NCBI GenBank assembly: GCA_943328715.2
Contig: CALQBB020000053.1
Location: 1-6,387 of the forward strand
Direction: 5' to 3'
Origin: Polynucleobacter meluiroseus
GTDB lineage: Bacteria > Bacteroidota > Bacteroidia > Flavobacteriales_D > Crocinitomicaceae
DNA: 6,387 bases
A program made the translations under genes and the position numbers. Positions 6,016 to 6,387 of the stretch are shown piece after piece (the stretch's first letter is position 1; each line of letters starts with the position of its first letter). Below the pieces are notes generated by a model, which saw nothing but the letters and a program-made list of their open reading frames with translations, was not told where the DNA came from and ran no database searches.

Positions 6016-6387
6016 ATGAATAAAAGAATATTAATTTATGTGTGTTCTTCCCTTGTCTTTACAAGTTTCGCACAGAAAAAAGAAGAGACACCAAACAAAG
6101 CACCGTTAAACTGGTATTTGGAAGATCCAAAAGCAGATGGCATTTATGGAGTAGGAGCGGAGCGCGCTTATGAATTGTTAAATGCAGCCGGCAAAAAACC
6201 AAAACAAGTTATTGTTGCTGTCATCGATAGCGGAGTAGAAACGGATCATCCGGATTTAAAAGATGTGATTTGGGTGAATGAGGATGAAATTCCTGGAAAT
6301 GGAATCGATGATGATAAAAATGGATATGTGGATGACGTTCACGGTTGGTCTTTTTTAGGTGGGGCAACGCAGGATATCAATAACGAA
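6016..6387 (+). CDS. Exported S8 family (subtilisin-like) serine peptidase, 3'-partial
   Basis: The first 124 codons of a secreted subtilase; the frame is open to the right edge. The N-terminus (MNKRILIYVCSSLVFTSFAQ) is a signal peptide with probable cleavage after A19. 'LNWYLEDPKADGIYGVGAER' (31-50) is a short pre-catalytic segment, followed by 'VIVAVIDSGVETDHPDL' (65-81) with the catalytic Asp of the Asp/His/Ser triad at D71. The stretch 'GNGIDDDKNGYVDDVHGW' (94-111) is an Asp/Asn/Gly-rich insertion common in Bacteroidota subtilases and may bind calcium (inference). The catalytic His and Ser and any C-terminal secretion domain lie beyond the window, so whether the enzyme is intact cannot be judged. 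It is divergent from trxB. The ATG is preceded by an A-rich stretch (CCAAAAAAATATACA), and no better start is visible. Confidence 0.93.
   Translation, partial: MNKRILIYVCSSLVFTSFAQKKEETPNKAPLNWYLEDPKADGIYGVGAERAYELLNAAGKKPKQVIVAVIDSGVETDHPDLKDVIWVNEDEIPGNGIDDDKNGYVDDVHGWSFLGGATQDINNE

Noticed and set aside
1..6387. Mobile element, defence system or CRISPR signals
   Set aside because: There are no transposase, integrase, nuclease or helicase motifs and no direct-repeat array. Codon and base use look uniform by eye across all genes.

Overview
The window looks like ordinary chromosomal sequence from a member of the Bacteroidota, most likely Flavobacteriales. The signs are moderate to low GC with many A/T-ending codons, short A-rich leaders instead of clear Shine-Dalgarno sites, a TATTTTTG promoter -7 element of the Bacteroidota type before trxB, an exported S9 peptidase of the 'HGAGYLQN' type, and an exported subtilisin with the Asp/Asn/Gly-rich loop common in this phylum. 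The organism assignment is inferred from protein style, not from a marker gene.

Layout, left to right. (1) The 3' part of a VanX/DdpX-type D-Ala-D-Ala dipeptidase gene on the + strand, cut by the left edge. (2) It converges, with a 4-nt overlap, on a two-gene minus-strand unit: an FkbM-type methyltransferase followed by a small putative lipoprotein, overlapping by 13 nt. (3) A short divergent gap (71 bp from the preferred methyltransferase start) leads to a plus-strand pair: a 783-aa exported S9 serine peptidase and, 4 nt later, a GNAT acetyltransferase. (4) A strong bidirectional hairpin terminator separates the acetyltransferase from the convergent minus-strand thioredoxin reductase gene trxB. 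(5) A 159-bp divergent intergenic region with a good trxB promoter candidate. (6) The 5' end of an exported S8 (subtilisin-like) peptidase gene, cut by the right edge.

The genes do not form one obvious pathway. Three are hydrolases of peptides or proteins, two of them with visible export signals and the third with its N-terminus off the window. There is one redox housekeeping enzyme and two transferases of unknown substrate. I see no mobile element, CRISPR array, tRNA, rRNA, phage or defence gene, and no convincing new system. The least explained item is the cysteine-containing lipoprotein that overlaps the FkbM methyltransferase gene. No stretch over 300 bases lacks a gene.
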